Shown: positions 42,572-52,975, counted from the stretch's first letter. The stretch: DNA of 64,000 nt from Candidatus Opimibacter skivensis (GCA_016721905.1 JADKHH010000001.1:558001-622000); one strand, 5' to 3'. The notes: a model not told the origin generated them from the letters alone. Program-made: numbers and translations.

Positions 42572-43570
42572 TCAAACGGGCTCCAAAAACTGAGGCGCAT
42601 AGTGATTACCGATTTGTTCGAGTATATCGTAAAGTACGGCCGGATCAGACTCAGTCACCAGGAATGCTCTGAAATGCTTGATCCCTTCCAACGACCTGAA
42701 ATAATTTGTATAATGGCGACGCATTTCCTGAACACCAAGCTTCTCCCCTTTCCAAACAATCGAATGTGCCAGATGCCGGCGCGCAGCCTCTACCCGTTCA
42801 GCAATAGTAGGTCCAGGCAAAAGTGATCCGGTTGCCAGATAATGCTTAATCTCTCTGAATATCCAGGGGTATCCTATACTAGCTCTGCCGATCATGATGC
42901 CATCTACACCGTACCGTTCCTTGTATAGTTTAGCCTTTTCAGGCGAGTCAATATCTCCATTTCCGAATACAGGAATCCGCATGCGGGAATTGTTCTTGAC
43001 CTCACCTACCAGTGTCCAGTCTGCTTCACCTTTATACATCTGTGAGCGCGTCCTGGCATGAATGGATATAGCAGCAATGCCGATGTCCTGCAGACGTTCC
43101 GCTACTTCAACAATGTGCTTTGATTGATCATCCCATCCTAATCTTGTCTTCACGGTCACAGGGATGGTACTTCTCTTCACTACAGCCTCCGTCAGCCTGA
43201 TCATTTTCGGAATATCTTTTAGGATACCAGCCCCGGCCTCTTTGCACACTACTTTCTTTACAGGACAACCATAATTGATATCCAGCAATTCCGGCTTTGC
43301 TTCTACTACAATATCTGTTGCCTGTAGCATTGAATCCAATTCAGCTCCAAAAATCTGAATTCCTATAGGTCGCTCAGAATCGTATATGTCGAGTTTCTGA
43401 ATACTTTTTTCTGCATCACGGATCAAACCCTCTACACTGATAAATTCTGTATAAAGCATATCACAGCCATGCTCCTTACAGAGGAATCTGAAAGGCGGGT
43501 CGCTTACATCCTCCATGGGAGCGAGTAAAAGTGGGAATTCACCCAATTCAAGATCCTTTATCCTAACCAT
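42572..43570 (-). CDS. dusB: tRNA-dihydrouridine synthase
   Basis: 332 residues. FMN-dependent TIM-barrel enzyme reducing uridine in the D loop of tRNA. Motifs: LLAPMEDVSDPPFRFLCKE (start of barrel), LDINYGCPVKKVVCKEAGAG with the catalytic Cys, TVKTRLGW, ISIHARTRSQMYKGEADW, PVFGNGDI and GVDGIMIGRASIGYPW. The MEDVSDPPFR form and length fit the DusB branch. Upstream of the CCA-adding enzyme gene in the same direction, so both tRNA-processing genes may be co-transcribed. The start lies 20 bases from the SLBB gene stop. Confidence 0.93.
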   Translation of the reverse strand: MVRIKDLELGEFPLLLAPMEDVSDPPFRFLCKEHGCDMLYTEFISVEGLIRDAEKSIQKLDIYDSERPIGIQIFGAELDSMLQATDIVVEAKPELLDINYGCPVKKVVCKEAGAGILKDIPKMIRLTEAVVKRSTIPVTVKTRLGWDDQSKHIVEVAERLQDIGIAAISIHARTRSQMYKGEADWTLVGEVKNNSRMRIPVFGNGDIDSPEKAKLYKERYGVDGIMIGRASIGYPWIFREIKHYLATGSLLPGPTIAERVEAARRHLAHSIVWKGEKLGVQEMRRHYTNYFRSLEGIKHFRAFLVTESDPAVLYDILEQIGNHYAPQFLEPV

Positions 43571-43589
43571 AGCATTGATAACAACAAAC

Positions 43590-46301
43590 TTAATTGGCCA
43601 GTTGATCTACGAGAATCAATAGCGTAAGAACGGCAGTAGCCTGGTACATCGTGTCTCTCAAAATACTTCCCCAGTCGGCTTTCTTTTCCGGTTTCTCAGT
43701 GACCGGTTTTATTTTTTTCGGACCTACAGTTATATAGGAACCTTTCTTCACATTTGGATAAATATTGAAAAACAAGAATTTTTTCGTTTTCTGGAGCCGG
43801 CCGTCTGCATATTGCACCCTGAGTTCATTCATTGAGCCATCCTTACTAACACCTGCGGCGAATCTGTCCACATAAAATTTGGCGCTCTTTTTACCACGGA
43901 AGGCAACGGAAATGTTTCTTTCACCGGTTAAATAACCCTGCGCATACGCTTCATTGAGATTGACATAACCACCAATGGTGACCAGGTCACGGGTTTTAGG
44001 CACCTGAATGACATCACCTTCTCTGAGAACAATATTAGAAGGATGATTTTTGTCTGCGAGGATATCATCCAGATCGATCACTACTAACCCCGTACCATCT
44101 CCTTGTCTGTATAATTTTGCACCATCCGGGAACGCCTCGCCGGTAAGGCCACCTGCTCTGTCGATCAGATCAGAGATTCGTTCCCTGTTTTGCAGGAGCG
44201 GATAGGTTCCCGGATATTTCAATTCACCTTCCAACTGCACAGTGCGCTGCATTTCATATTCCGGGATGGTTCGCACATACACATGATCATAGGGCTGCAA
44301 TTCAAAACTTGAATCCGTTTCATTGTCAGATTCAAACCCTCTTGTAAGTTTAGCGGCGTATTGAGCGATTTTCAAGCTTTCGCCATTCCCGTATATTGAA
44401 CGAGCAATATCTATTCTTTCATTATCTGCTTCGAATCTGAAGCCTCCTGCAATACTTACCAGATCCTCAAGGCGCATTCCCGGACCATACGTATAGGTGC
44501 CAGGGTTTCTGACAGCTCCAAAGATTGAAACTGTCACGTCATCACGGCGGCCTCCTTTATCAAAAATCTGTATTTGATCCCCTGCTTTAATTTCCACATT
44601 TGCTGCCGTATATGGATCATTCAGGGCTTCTACCAGATTAACATGTATATACTCTATGGTCTTTGGTTCACTCGGATCAAAACGCATGATATACCCAAAA
44701 TCGGACGCTTCCGGAAGCAATCCACCTGCAAGTATAATGGCTTCCTCAAGCTTGAGCCTTCCGGTAGGATTGAAAGGAAATGTGTCAGGAACCTTAACAG
44801 CTCCAACGACAGAAAAGAAGCCGGGATCAACATATGTTTTTAATGTCAGCACATGTAATACATCCTGATTGGATACAAGGTAATTGGAAGCCGAAGCCGG
44901 GTTAGCCAGTATCTCCTCAATGTTGACGCGTTCAAATTTATAAGTTCCGTCAGCCTGGTATCTTAAGAGATAAGCAAAATCCAATCTGGCCTCAGGCAGC
45001 AATACACTCTGTTGGAGCATATCCGAAATCTTCATGCCGTCGCGTCTTTCCAATTTTCCAGGATAAGCAACTGCGCCTTGTACACTCACCGTGTTTTGAG
45101 CTCCTTCAATTATCGTTTTGATTTCCACGATATCGCCGTTGAACAAAATATAGTCACCACCACTTGCTGACAGTTCATTCAGATTGACATTCGTGATAAT
45201 GGTTTTATCATTCATGAATCTGGTCACCTGCACAAAGGATAAAAATGCATTTGCTTTTGCACCACCAGCAAACTTCACCAATTGCAGTAAGTTTTCATTA
45301 TCCAATAGTTCATAGGTCATCGGCCTGGTGACAGCACCTTGAATGGTCACTACTTTCTGTGCGACCGGTATATGTATGTAATCATTGTTTTGAAGAAAAT
45401 AATTTTTTGCTACCCCAGGGTTGGACATAAATTCATACACATCAAGTGGAATGGTCTCATTACCTCTGATAACTTTAATACGCCTTACAGAACCAATATC
45501 TGTAGGGCCGCCTGCTGCACTGATCACGTTAAAAGCTGTATTAGTGCCAGGCAAAGTGAATGCACCGGTCGTTTTAGCTTCTCCAAAGACATTGACAGTC
45601 ATATTCCGTGGCTTGGTCAGTGTCACCAGAAATTCATTACGGCTGATGACATGATACTGACTATATCGCTGGAAGAGCAGATCCTTCGCATCACCAAACC
45701 TTAGCCCTTTCAACAGGATTTTGGGCAACCGGTCTCCCGGCTGGACAAAACCGTCCTTGTCTATCTCCAGCGTCTGCTCAAATTGAGATCTTCCGAACCC
45801 AACAACCCCGATCTTATCACCCGCTCCGAGCACATAGGTATCACTTGCTACCAGGTCCTCCGCCTTTTGATAAATCGGTATCGAATTATTCCTGAAAATC
45901 TCCTGACCATATATCTTGGGGGTTTCAGGCACTTCAGGCACCGTAACCACGACAGGGGTTTCTAATGGCTTAATGGGCTCCGTTTCCTGGGCTTTGCTTG
46001 GCACAACTATAGGTTGTCCTTTTTCCGGATTTTGTTGCTGTTCAGCTTCGATTTCCTTTACGGTCTCCAGGATGACTCCCTGAAAACTTTCAAGTTGATC
46101 AGGAGTAATGTTATCCGGATCATACCCCTTAGCCACCAATCGGGCCTTGAGTGTATCTTCCGGGATGCCTCTTTGAGCTAACAGGTCCCTGGCCTGCGCT
46201 TCGGTGATTTGGGAGAATGCTGAGTTTGAATACAGGAACAAACCCAATAAAAAAATGAGCGCTATTCTGTAGTTCAGTATGTTTTTAAACATGGTTTCCA
46301 T
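43590..46301 (-). CDS. Polysaccharide export protein with multiple SLBB domains
   Basis: 903 residues, much longer than classic Wza (about 380). After a signal peptide (ending FLYSNSAFSQ) come a helical segment, a Pro/Glu-rich linker (about 95-130), a Poly_export domain (about 150-235, YVLGAGDKIGVVGFGRSQFE) and six or seven SLBB beta-grasp repeats. The repeats are marked by NVFGEAKTTGAFTLPG, IQGAVTRPMTYEL, VQGAVAYPGKLER, VVGAVKVPDTFPF, IFGAVRNPGTYTY and LEGELKYPGTYPL. The end has one hydrophobic helix (ATAVLTLLILVDQLAN). It should form part of an exopolysaccharide secretion channel. The UXS gene lies 15 bp upstream on the same strand. A start at the second Met (46292) is possible. Confidence 0.92.
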   Translation of the reverse strand: METMFKNILNYRIALIFLLGLFLYSNSAFSQITEAQARDLLAQRGIPEDTLKARLVAKGYDPDNITPDQLESFQGVILETVKEIEAEQQQNPEKGQPIVVPSKAQETEPIKPLETPVVVTVPEVPETPKIYGQEIFRNNSIPIYQKAEDLVASDTYVLGAGDKIGVVGFGRSQFEQTLEIDKDGFVQPGDRLPKILLKGLRFGDAKDLLFQRYSQYHVISRNEFLVTLTKPRNMTVNVFGEAKTTGAFTLPGTNTAFNVISAAGGPTDIGSVRRIKVIRGNETIPLDVYEFMSNPGVAKNYFLQNNDYIHIPVAQKVVTIQGAVTRPMTYELLDNENLLQLVKFAGGAKANAFLSFVQVTRFMNDKTIITNVNLNELSASGGDYILFNGDIVEIKTIIEGAQNTVSVQGAVAYPGKLERRDGMKISDMLQQSVLLPEARLDFAYLLRYQADGTYKFERVNIEEILANPASASNYLVSNQDVLHVLTLKTYVDPGFFSVVGAVKVPDTFPFNPTGRLKLEEAIILAGGLLPEASDFGYIMRFDPSEPKTIEYIHVNLVEALNDPYTAANVEIKAGDQIQIFDKGGRRDDVTVSIFGAVRNPGTYTYGPGMRLEDLVSIAGGFRFEADNERIDIARSIYGNGESLKIAQYAAKLTRGFESDNETDSSFELQPYDHVYVRTIPEYEMQRTVQLEGELKYPGTYPLLQNRERISDLIDRAGGLTGEAFPDGAKLYRQGDGTGLVVIDLDDILADKNHPSNIVLREGDVIQVPKTRDLVTIGGYVNLNEAYAQGYLTGERNISVAFRGKKSAKFYVDRFAAGVSKDGSMNELRVQYADGRLQKTKKFLFFNIYPNVKKGSYITVGPKKIKPVTEKPEKKADWGSILRDTMYQATAVLTLLILVDQLAN

Positions 46302-46316
46302 TTATGCCATTGAGGC

Positions 46317-47261
46317 TCAATCTTTTCCAAGGGCTTCTTTAAAATATTTCAATGTGTGCACCAAACCTTCAGACCTGACTACTTTAGGCTCCCAACCAAG
46401 CAATTTCCGGGCGAGGGTGATATCAGGTTGTCGGACTTTTGGATCGTCTTCCGGCAAAGGCCGATAATCGATATACGCATCTTTGTTACCTACAAGGCTT
46501 AGAATCTCCTTAGCCAGTTGCATGATCGTTATTTCATCCGGGTTACCGATATTGACAGGCAAAGCATAATCACCGAGCAATAACCTGTAGATTCCTTCCA
46601 CCAGGTCATCCACGTAGCAAAAAGACCTCGTCTGGCTTCCATCTCCGTAAACGGTTAACCCTTCACCTCTCAAAGCCTGTGCCATAAAGGCAGGCAGCGC
46701 GCGTCCATCCTCTATTCTCATTCTTGGGCCATAGGTATTGAAGATCCTGATGATACGGACTTCCACTCCATGAAAACGATGATAAGCCATCGTGATGGCC
46801 TCCATAAACCGTTTTGCTTCATCATACACGCCCCTCGGGCCTATCGGATTGACATTACCCCAATATTCCTCCTTTTGAGGATGTACTAAAGGATCGCCAT
46901 AAACCTCTGATGTTGAAGCAATGAGGATTCTTGATTTTTTAGATTTTGCCAGTCCAAGCAAATTATGGGTACCTAGCGACCCAACCTTAAGCGTCTGGAT
47001 GGGCATCTTAAGATAATCGATAGGACTAGCCGGAGAAGCAAAATGGAGTATATAGTCCAGGTCACCAGTGATATGGACATATTTAGTAATATCGTGATGA
47101 TGAAATTCAAAATGCTGATCCGGCAACAGGTGTTCAATATTGGCCATTGAACCTGTTAAAAGATTGTCCATCCCGATGACATGAAAGCCTTCTTTCAAAA
47201 AACGATCACACAGATGCGACCCGATGAATCCGGCCGCGCCGGTAATTAGTACCCTTTTCAA
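46317..47261 (-). CDS. uxs: UDP-glucuronate decarboxylase (UDP-xylose synthase), SDR family
   Basis: 314 residues, full length. NAD-binding GAAGFIGSHLCDRFL at the N-terminus, LHFASPASPIDYL (a motif specific to this subfamily), the catalytic YDEAKRF (YxxxK), and RIFNTYGPRM. It converts UDP-glucuronate to UDP-xylose for extracellular polysaccharide. Immediately upstream of the SLBB export gene on the same strand, which supports an exopolysaccharide role. It is divergent from the outer-membrane protein gene with only 26 bp between starts, so the two promoters must overlap the coding ends. Confidence 0.92.
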   Translation of the reverse strand: MKRVLITGAAGFIGSHLCDRFLKEGFHVIGMDNLLTGSMANIEHLLPDQHFEFHHHDITKYVHITGDLDYILHFASPASPIDYLKMPIQTLKVGSLGTHNLLGLAKSKKSRILIASTSEVYGDPLVHPQKEEYWGNVNPIGPRGVYDEAKRFMEAITMAYHRFHGVEVRIIRIFNTYGPRMRIEDGRALPAFMAQALRGEGLTVYGDGSQTRSFCYVDDLVEGIYRLLLGDYALPVNIGNPDEITIMQLAKEILSLVGNKDAYIDYRPLPEDDPKVRQPDITLARKLLGWEPKVVRSEGLVHTLKYFKEALGKD

Positions 47262-47287
47262 TACCTTTATTAATGATTTAAAGATTT

Positions 47288-48058
47288 ATGAGAGGCATAA
47301 AGATACTAGTTTTAAGGTTTTGGGGCATTCTGCCACTTCTGTTGTCTGTTTTCAGCAGCATGGAAAGCCAGGCACAGAAAGGAAATGCAATCAACCTCCT
47401 GGAGTTTAAATACGGGTTTCATATGCCTATGGGAGATCTCCAGGACAGGTTTGGCTCTAATAGTGACATCGGTCTGAGCATCCAATCCGTCAGCCTGAAG
47501 AATAAAATCTTCTTCGGTGTTGATGGAATCTTCATCTTTGGCAACGTGGTCAAGGAGGATGTGCTCCACCAATTAAGGACATACGACGGTAATATAATTG
47601 GGATAGATGGTATTTTCGGGGATGTCAACCTCAAAGAACGCGGGTTTTATATCGGATTGAATGCCGGAAAAATATTTCCAACTACCCAGCACAAAACCAA
47701 ACTAACAGGTATACGGGCTCAAATTGGCGGAGGTCTTCTGCAGCACAAAATCAGGGTACAGGATAATACTGAAAACATCGTCGGGCTTGAAAAAAAATAT
47801 CTCCAGGGGTATGACCGGCTGACAAATGGCCCAGCAATGCATCTGGGGCTTGGCTATCAGTATCAAAGCCCCACGAATAATTTTCATTTTCATATCATGG
47901 CTGACCTGTATGGAGCCCGAACCGAATCCCGACGGGATCTTGATTATGCGACCGGAACCTACCTGGACCAGAAAAGAACTGAATTGCTTGGAGGCTTCAG
48001 TCTAGCATATACGGTGAGCATCAGCAGGGAAAAACGCTCAGAGAATATCTACTATTAG
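47288..48058 (+). CDS. Predicted outer-membrane beta-barrel protein
   Basis: 256 residues. A hydrophobic N-terminal signal (about 5-28, ending SQAQKG) and then alternating amphipathic strands rich in Gly and aromatic residues (FKYGFHMPMGDLQDRFG, GIRAQIGGGLLQHKIR, AMHLGLGYQYQSP). I do not recognise a named family; the pattern is that of small OmpA/OmpW-like barrels in this phylum. It is 4 bp upstream of waaA and so likely translated from the same mRNA as waaA and hldA, suggesting a role at the cell envelope. Confidence 0.78.
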   Translation: MRGIKILVLRFWGILPLLLSVFSSMESQAQKGNAINLLEFKYGFHMPMGDLQDRFGSNSDIGLSIQSVSLKNKIFFGVDGIFIFGNVVKEDVLHQLRTYDGNIIGIDGIFGDVNLKERGFYIGLNAGKIFPTTQHKTKLTGIRAQIGGGLLQHKIRVQDNTENIVGLEKKYLQGYDRLTNGPAMHLGLGYQYQSPTNNFHFHIMADLYGARTESRRDLDYATGTYLDQKRTELLGGFSLAYTVSISREKRSENIYY

Positions 48059-48062
48059 CCTG

Positions 48063-49301
48063 ATGGTATGGCCTTTCTATTTTCTCCTCATCTACCTGAT
48101 GACTGCAGGTATAAAGCTATCCAGTCTGTGGAATGCGAAGTCAAAGCAGTGGGTCACCGGGCGTAAAAACTGGAAAAAGGACCTTAAATCGATTCCCCCG
48201 AAAAAAAACCTGAGAATCTGGTTTCACGTCTCAAGTTTAGGTGAGTTTGAGCAAGCCAGACCTGTCATAGAGAAACTCAAGGCTCATCAAGAACCCATTG
48301 ACATTATACTCACATTCTTCTCCCCTAGCGGCTATCTGATTCGTTCAGGATATCCGCTGGCAACTGTCCGATATCTGCCCGCTGATCTTCCCGGAAATGC
48401 TGCGAAATGGGTTGAATGCATCCAGCCAGACATTGCAGTATTTGTTAAATATGATCTTTGGCCAGGTTATCTCAAGGCGCTGGAAAAAAGGAAAATTCCT
48501 TCCGTACTTATTTCTGCCCATTGGACTCCCGGCGGCTTTCTGAATTCAAGGAATATTCCTCCGACCAGGTCACTACTTCGCAAATTCAGTCAAATCTTTC
48601 TGCAGCAGGAAAATCACCTTGCGTATTTCAGGAGTAAGGGATTCGAAAATCTCAGTGTTGCCGGGGACACCCGGATAGATCGCTGTCTTGAGTTACCAGC
48701 AGAAACTGAAGCCAGGCTTCCTTCTAAACTTAAGGAATTGGAACCCTTTGACCTGGTTGCCGGCAGTACCTGGGCTCCTGATGAAAAGCTGATTATTGAG
48801 GCCACGAAGACTCTAAACCTCCGCATCCTGATTGCCCCACATGATGTTTCGCCGGCAAATGTGGAGCGATTGATTCATTCCATCCAATTACCGGCAGTAA
48901 AACTCAGTGAACTAAGCGAAGCACCTCACACGACAAGAATTGTAGTGGTGGATAGTATCGGCCTGTTGTCGGTGCTGTATGCGAAAGGTAAAATCGCCTT
49001 TGTTGGTGGAGGCTTTGGTGCAGGGATCCATAATACACTTGAGCCAATGGCGCATAATAAGCCTGTCATCTTCGGGCCTGCTTATTCGAAATTCCCTGAA
49101 GCAGTAGAAATGCTAAGATTAAAGGCAGCCCGATCTGTCAACAGTACTCAGGAACTAATAGATTCGATCGAATTTTATAAAGATTTTGCCCATGCGGAGG
49201 CTGCTGGAAAAACTGCCAATGACTATATGGTCAGAAATGCAGGGGCGAGTGCTAAAGTGACAAAATACCTGCTGGAATCAATACCTTACAGCGCCAAATA
49301 A
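48063..49301 (+). CDS. waaA: 3-deoxy-D-manno-octulosonic acid (Kdo) transferase
   Basis: 412 residues. N-terminal membrane anchor (WPFYFLLIYLMTAGIKL), then WFHVSSLGEFEQARPVIEKL with the catalytic Glu, LTFFSPSGYLI, YLPADLPGNAAKWV and PDIAVFVKYDLWPGYL, all typical of WaaA/KdtA. The C-terminal GT-B half has VAGSTWAPDEKLIIEA, FVGGGFGAGIHNTLEPMAHN. It moves Kdo from CMP-Kdo onto lipid IVA at the inner face of the inner membrane. Its stop TAA overlaps the hldA start by one base (TAATG). Confidence 0.94.
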   Translation: MVWPFYFLLIYLMTAGIKLSSLWNAKSKQWVTGRKNWKKDLKSIPPKKNLRIWFHVSSLGEFEQARPVIEKLKAHQEPIDIILTFFSPSGYLIRSGYPLATVRYLPADLPGNAAKWVECIQPDIAVFVKYDLWPGYLKALEKRKIPSVLISAHWTPGGFLNSRNIPPTRSLLRKFSQIFLQQENHLAYFRSKGFENLSVAGDTRIDRCLELPAETEARLPSKLKELEPFDLVAGSTWAPDEKLIIEATKTLNLRILIAPHDVSPANVERLIHSIQLPAVKLSELSEAPHTTRIVVVDSIGLLSVLYAKGKIAFVGGGFGAGIHNTLEPMAHNKPVIFGPAYSKFPEAVEMLRLKAARSVNSTQELIDSIEFYKDFAHAEAAGKTANDYMVRNAGASAKVTKYLLESIPYSAK

Positions 49302-50275
49302 TGATAAGTAGTCAGGACATAGAGAAGGTTCAGCAAAAAGCCAGGCAGATCAAGGCCCTGGTTATAGGGGATGCCATGCTGGATCAATATATCTATGGTA
49401 CGGTTGACCGTATTTCACCAGAGGCACCCGTGCCGGTGCTTTCACATCAAAGGACAGAGATAAAAGCCGGAGGATCAGCCAATGTGGCGCTTAACCTGGC
49501 GGCCTGGGGATGTAAGACAACGCTTATTGGACTGACAGGTAATGATCCGAATGCAAACAAACTGGCTTCCCTGCTTGAAGAGAAGCATATCCGGCATCAC
49601 TTCGTCCGCAGTGAAAGCAGACCAACCACCATCAAGACACGTGTAGTAGCTTCATCTCACCACCTTCTTCGTATAGATGAGGAGTCCGTGGAATACCTTT
49701 CCGGCACTGAAGAAAGCCTTGCTATTGATCATTTATTGAACTTCATCCGACAGGAAACACCTAACCTGATCGTGCTAGAGGATTATAATAAAGGTTTTCT
49801 GAGCGAAAAAATCATTTCCGCGGTCATAGGGATAGCCCATGAACTTGGTGTCTTCACAGCAGTGGATCCTAAAGACAAGAATTTCTTCCGGTATGCGGGT
49901 GTAAACTTGTTTAAACCCAATCTCAGGGAGGCTGGGCAGGCAGCACACCGCCATTTGAAGATTGAGGATCTGGATATATTATGTACGGATTGGAGAAAAA
50001 CCATGAAAATCAACACAATAGCCGTTACTTTGGGTGGTCAGGGAATGTACCTGCAGGATGAAAAGTCCGGCAATCACATGCTTCCTGAGCGCTCGATAGA
50101 CGTTGTTGATGTGTGTGGCGCAGGAGATGCTGTGATATGTGCGCTGGCATTGGGGATGATGAGTGGACTGGATCTGGAACAGTGTGGATCCCTTGCTAAT
50201 CTGACTGGTGCCTATGTTTGTTCACATTCCGGGGTGGTTGCGTTGGATGTTGCAGCCATACATGATTGGCTTTAA
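49301..50275 (+). CDS. hldA: D-glycero-beta-D-manno-heptose-7-phosphate kinase (PfkB family)
   Basis: 324 residues, the kinase half of E. coli HldE; there is no nucleotidyltransferase domain, so it is the HldA form. Motifs: ALVIGDAMLDQYIYGTVDRI, the sugar-binding segment AGGSANVALNLAAWG, DPKDKNFFRYAGVNLFKPN, and the PfkB signature DVVDVCGAGDAVICALALGM with the catalytic Asp in GAGD. It adds a phosphate in ADP-heptose synthesis for the LPS inner core. Coupled translation with waaA (one-base overlap). Confidence 0.9.
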   Translation: MISSQDIEKVQQKARQIKALVIGDAMLDQYIYGTVDRISPEAPVPVLSHQRTEIKAGGSANVALNLAAWGCKTTLIGLTGNDPNANKLASLLEEKHIRHHFVRSESRPTTIKTRVVASSHHLLRIDEESVEYLSGTEESLAIDHLLNFIRQETPNLIVLEDYNKGFLSEKIISAVIGIAHELGVFTAVDPKDKNFFRYAGVNLFKPNLREAGQAAHRHLKIEDLDILCTDWRKTMKINTIAVTLGGQGMYLQDEKSGNHMLPERSIDVVDVCGAGDAVICALALGMMSGLDLEQCGSLANLTGAYVCSHSGVVALDVAAIHDWL

Positions 50276-50429
50276 TCATATTTGTCATGCGGACTACATA
50301 AATCGATTACGATGTTAGCTAAATGTCAAATTTTTATATTTTTACCCTAAATTCCCCTCTAAGGACATTACGACTTCAATTGACCCTAGTATAGAATTAA
50401 CTGCTATTAAATAAAACTAAATTCTGAAA

Positions 50430-52886
50430 ATGATGAAAGTAACTTTACGAATTTCAAGTCTTTTTTTCGGGCTTGTCTTATGGAGTGCCACCGCGTGGGC
50501 GCAGCCAGCCAATGACCTGTGCTCAGGTGCTATTGACCTGATCGTGTACGATTCGGAAGCTGAGGCGATTCCTGTAGACGGAGATACCCGAAATGCAACT
50601 GATGGAGCACTTGACAATATCCCAGTGTGTTCCGCAAACGCTTACCGTGATGATGTTTGGTATAAGGTCACTTTTCCAGCTGTCCTGGAGGATGACATCT
50701 ATGCCTTTAGAGTATACTTTGGAGAAGAGGCTACTGATGTTACTGGCTTTGGTATGGCTCTCTACAATTCTTGCGATGCTGATCCGGGGAACGTAGCTTT
50801 ATTTTGTGAAAATGAACCTTTATTTAACCAAGGTGAAATCTGTGGTGCACAACCAAATCAAACCGTATATATACGTGTTTGGTCGATTACGGCTGATGCA
50901 GTTGACTGGTTATTAGGTGCCGGAACTTTCCGCATTGCTGTTTTCCCTAAACCATATGATAGCGATTTCAGTAATTCTATCGTATTGTGGGGTAATCAAC
51001 CAGGACAAGGTGATTTCAATGGTGGCTTAAATAATTGGACTACAGAAGGTATTTCATGTAATGGCACACCGGCAGAAAGTGCCTTGTGGGCATGGAATGC
51101 AACAGGATTACCATTTTGGTACTTTGGTGGACAAGAAATATTTGACATCGTTGAGGCCATTAAATCCCGTACCTCATGCAATGGATCTGTTATTTTTGAT
51201 TCAGCCTTATTAAATCTGGGTGAAGACCAAATGGGCGGCCCATGTCCATGGATGGAGCATGAAGGAGCTCTGATTTCACCTGTAATCGATCTCAGTGAAA
51301 ATAATTCGGCTGGTATCTCCTTAATCTTTAATCAATCTATGCAACGTTTCTCCGGAGGCGAACACTGGATTGATTATTCTCTTGACGGCGGCTTGACCTA
51401 TACGGAGATTCAAATCAATACTGAAAAAACCCAGCTTACAAATGCATCAACAGATGCAGCGGATGGCTATTACAATGAAGAATTTCGTGTTCTTCTGCCA
51501 GATGCTGAAAACGCTGAAAATCTTCGTATTCGCTTTCGTTTTAAAGGCGGTGCATATTGGTGGATTATAGATGATGTCCGCATCGTTGAAACGGAAGCTA
51601 ATAACATCCGCGTCCAGTCAAATTTCTTTGCTATTGCTCCATGGGCTATTCTTCCTGTCAACCAGATATATCCTTTCGGTGCACTTGCAGACGTAGCAAA
51701 CATCGGTGCTTCTGACCAGACCAATGTAGTCCTGAATCACACAGTAGTGAATTCAGACACACAGGTAGAAATCTACAACGAAAACCTCGTTTATGGCACT
51801 GTTGTAGCAGATTCTGTATATGAAAACCGACTTAATCCAACATTGATTGAATTACCAGCTGTTGCAGCGACCTACACAGGTACATATACATTAACGCAGA
51901 ATGAGACAGATTTCGATGATGCTGACAACACGATTAGTTTCAACTACAGTGTTGGAGGTAACACCTTTGCATTGGAAGACGGCGCTACACGTGCAGTAGC
52001 TTTAGCTAATGGCATTTATGATGATGGTGCGCCACTTTCCTACGCGTTAGGTAACTATTTCAGGCCAGTTGAAGATGATACTGTAAAACATATCGTCTGG
52101 GGTGTTGCCAATGCTGCCGAAATGGTTGACAGAACCGTTCAGATCTATTTGATCCAATGGACAGACACCAATGGTGACCTGATTGCCGAAAGCAATGAGC
52201 GCAGGTTTATCGGTTTATCTGAGTATACCTTCACCGGTACAGAAGGTGACGACGCGATCCTTGAAGCTACACTGGAAAACTTTGACAACCCTGGCGATCC
52301 AATCATCATGAAAGCCGGCTTTGGCTATTTCGCTATTGTTGAATATCAGGCATCATCTGCAGATGATCCTCAGTTTTTCTTGCTGGCGAGTGAGGCTCGT
52401 AATTACGGTGCTGCTGTACTGGCCAGTGATTCAGCGGTTGCGTTGGGCTTGGCAGATCAGCGTGTATTTTCTACCGTACTTGGCTTCTCGCCTGATGGTA
52501 ATATCGCCGATATCGATTATGAAGTAAGAGAACTTGGTGCTAATCGTGTCTTCCTTGGTCATGGCATCATTCCTTTAGTTAGGATTGTTGTTGAGTCTAC
52601 TGTAAATACTGTAGATCCATTGCCACTCGACAATGCTATCTCTGCTTACCCTAATCCGGCTACAGATATGCTTCAGGTTAAACTTGAGTTTAGCCAACCT
52701 TACAGCGATGTTAAACTCCGTCTGATCGATAATCTAGGTCGCGTAGTTTATTACAAGGCGTTGAATCAAACCATCACCACACACGTTGAAGCTGTAAGTG
52801 TAAGTGACCTGTCTTCAGGAAACTATATGCTCCAGGTAGAGACGATTGATGGACAGCGTTCTATACCAGTAGTCGTTGTTAAATAA
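50430..52886 (+). CDS. Large secreted protein with T9SS sorting domain, function unknown
   Basis: 818 residues; signal peptide MMKVTLRISSLFFGLVLWSA then ATAWAQ. The mature start PANDLCSGAIDL opens a domain common in Bacteroidota secreted proteins, with VWYKVTF and CEN/ICGAQPNQTVYIRVW. A middle region (about 185-390) reads like a MAM/jelly-roll module (SPVIDLSENNSAGISL, YSLDGGLTYTEI, WWIIDDVRI). The C-terminus (AYPNPATDMLQVKLEF ... GNYMLQVETIDGQ) is a T9SS sorting domain. No catalytic motif seen; adhesion or matrix role is a guess. It has its own terminator and stands alone between hldA and metB. The following 154-bp gap upstream shows nothing but AT-rich sequence. Confidence 0.85.
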   Translation: MMKVTLRISSLFFGLVLWSATAWAQPANDLCSGAIDLIVYDSEAEAIPVDGDTRNATDGALDNIPVCSANAYRDDVWYKVTFPAVLEDDIYAFRVYFGEEATDVTGFGMALYNSCDADPGNVALFCENEPLFNQGEICGAQPNQTVYIRVWSITADAVDWLLGAGTFRIAVFPKPYDSDFSNSIVLWGNQPGQGDFNGGLNNWTTEGISCNGTPAESALWAWNATGLPFWYFGGQEIFDIVEAIKSRTSCNGSVIFDSALLNLGEDQMGGPCPWMEHEGALISPVIDLSENNSAGISLIFNQSMQRFSGGEHWIDYSLDGGLTYTEIQINTEKTQLTNASTDAADGYYNEEFRVLLPDAENAENLRIRFRFKGGAYWWIIDDVRIVETEANNIRVQSNFFAIAPWAILPVNQIYPFGALADVANIGASDQTNVVLNHTVVNSDTQVEIYNENLVYGTVVADSVYENRLNPTLIELPAVAATYTGTYTLTQNETDFDDADNTISFNYSVGGNTFALEDGATRAVALANGIYDDGAPLSYALGNYFRPVEDDTVKHIVWGVANAAEMVDRTVQIYLIQWTDTNGDLIAESNERRFIGLSEYTFTGTEGDDAILEATLENFDNPGDPIIMKAGFGYFAIVEYQASSADDPQFFLLASEARNYGAAVLASDSAVALGLADQRVFSTVLGFSPDGNIADIDYEVRELGANRVFLGHGIIPLVRIVVESTVNTVDPLPLDNAISAYPNPATDMLQVKLEFSQPYSDVKLRLIDNLGRVVYYKALNQTITTHVEAVSVSDLSSGNYMLQVETIDGQRSIPVVVVK

Positions 52887-52938
52887 AGAATACAATTCCT
52901 TTGCCATGTAGCGGCTGACTATCATAGCCCTACATCTC

Positions 52939-52975
52939 AAAAAACTCCGGGGATCACTCTCCGGAGTTTTTTTTT
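52939..52975 (+). terminator. Rho-independent terminator of the T9SS protein gene
   Basis: AAAAACTCCGG (52940-52950) pairs with CCGGAGTTTTT (52961-52971) around a 10-base loop, followed by more T to 52975. Confidence 0.9.
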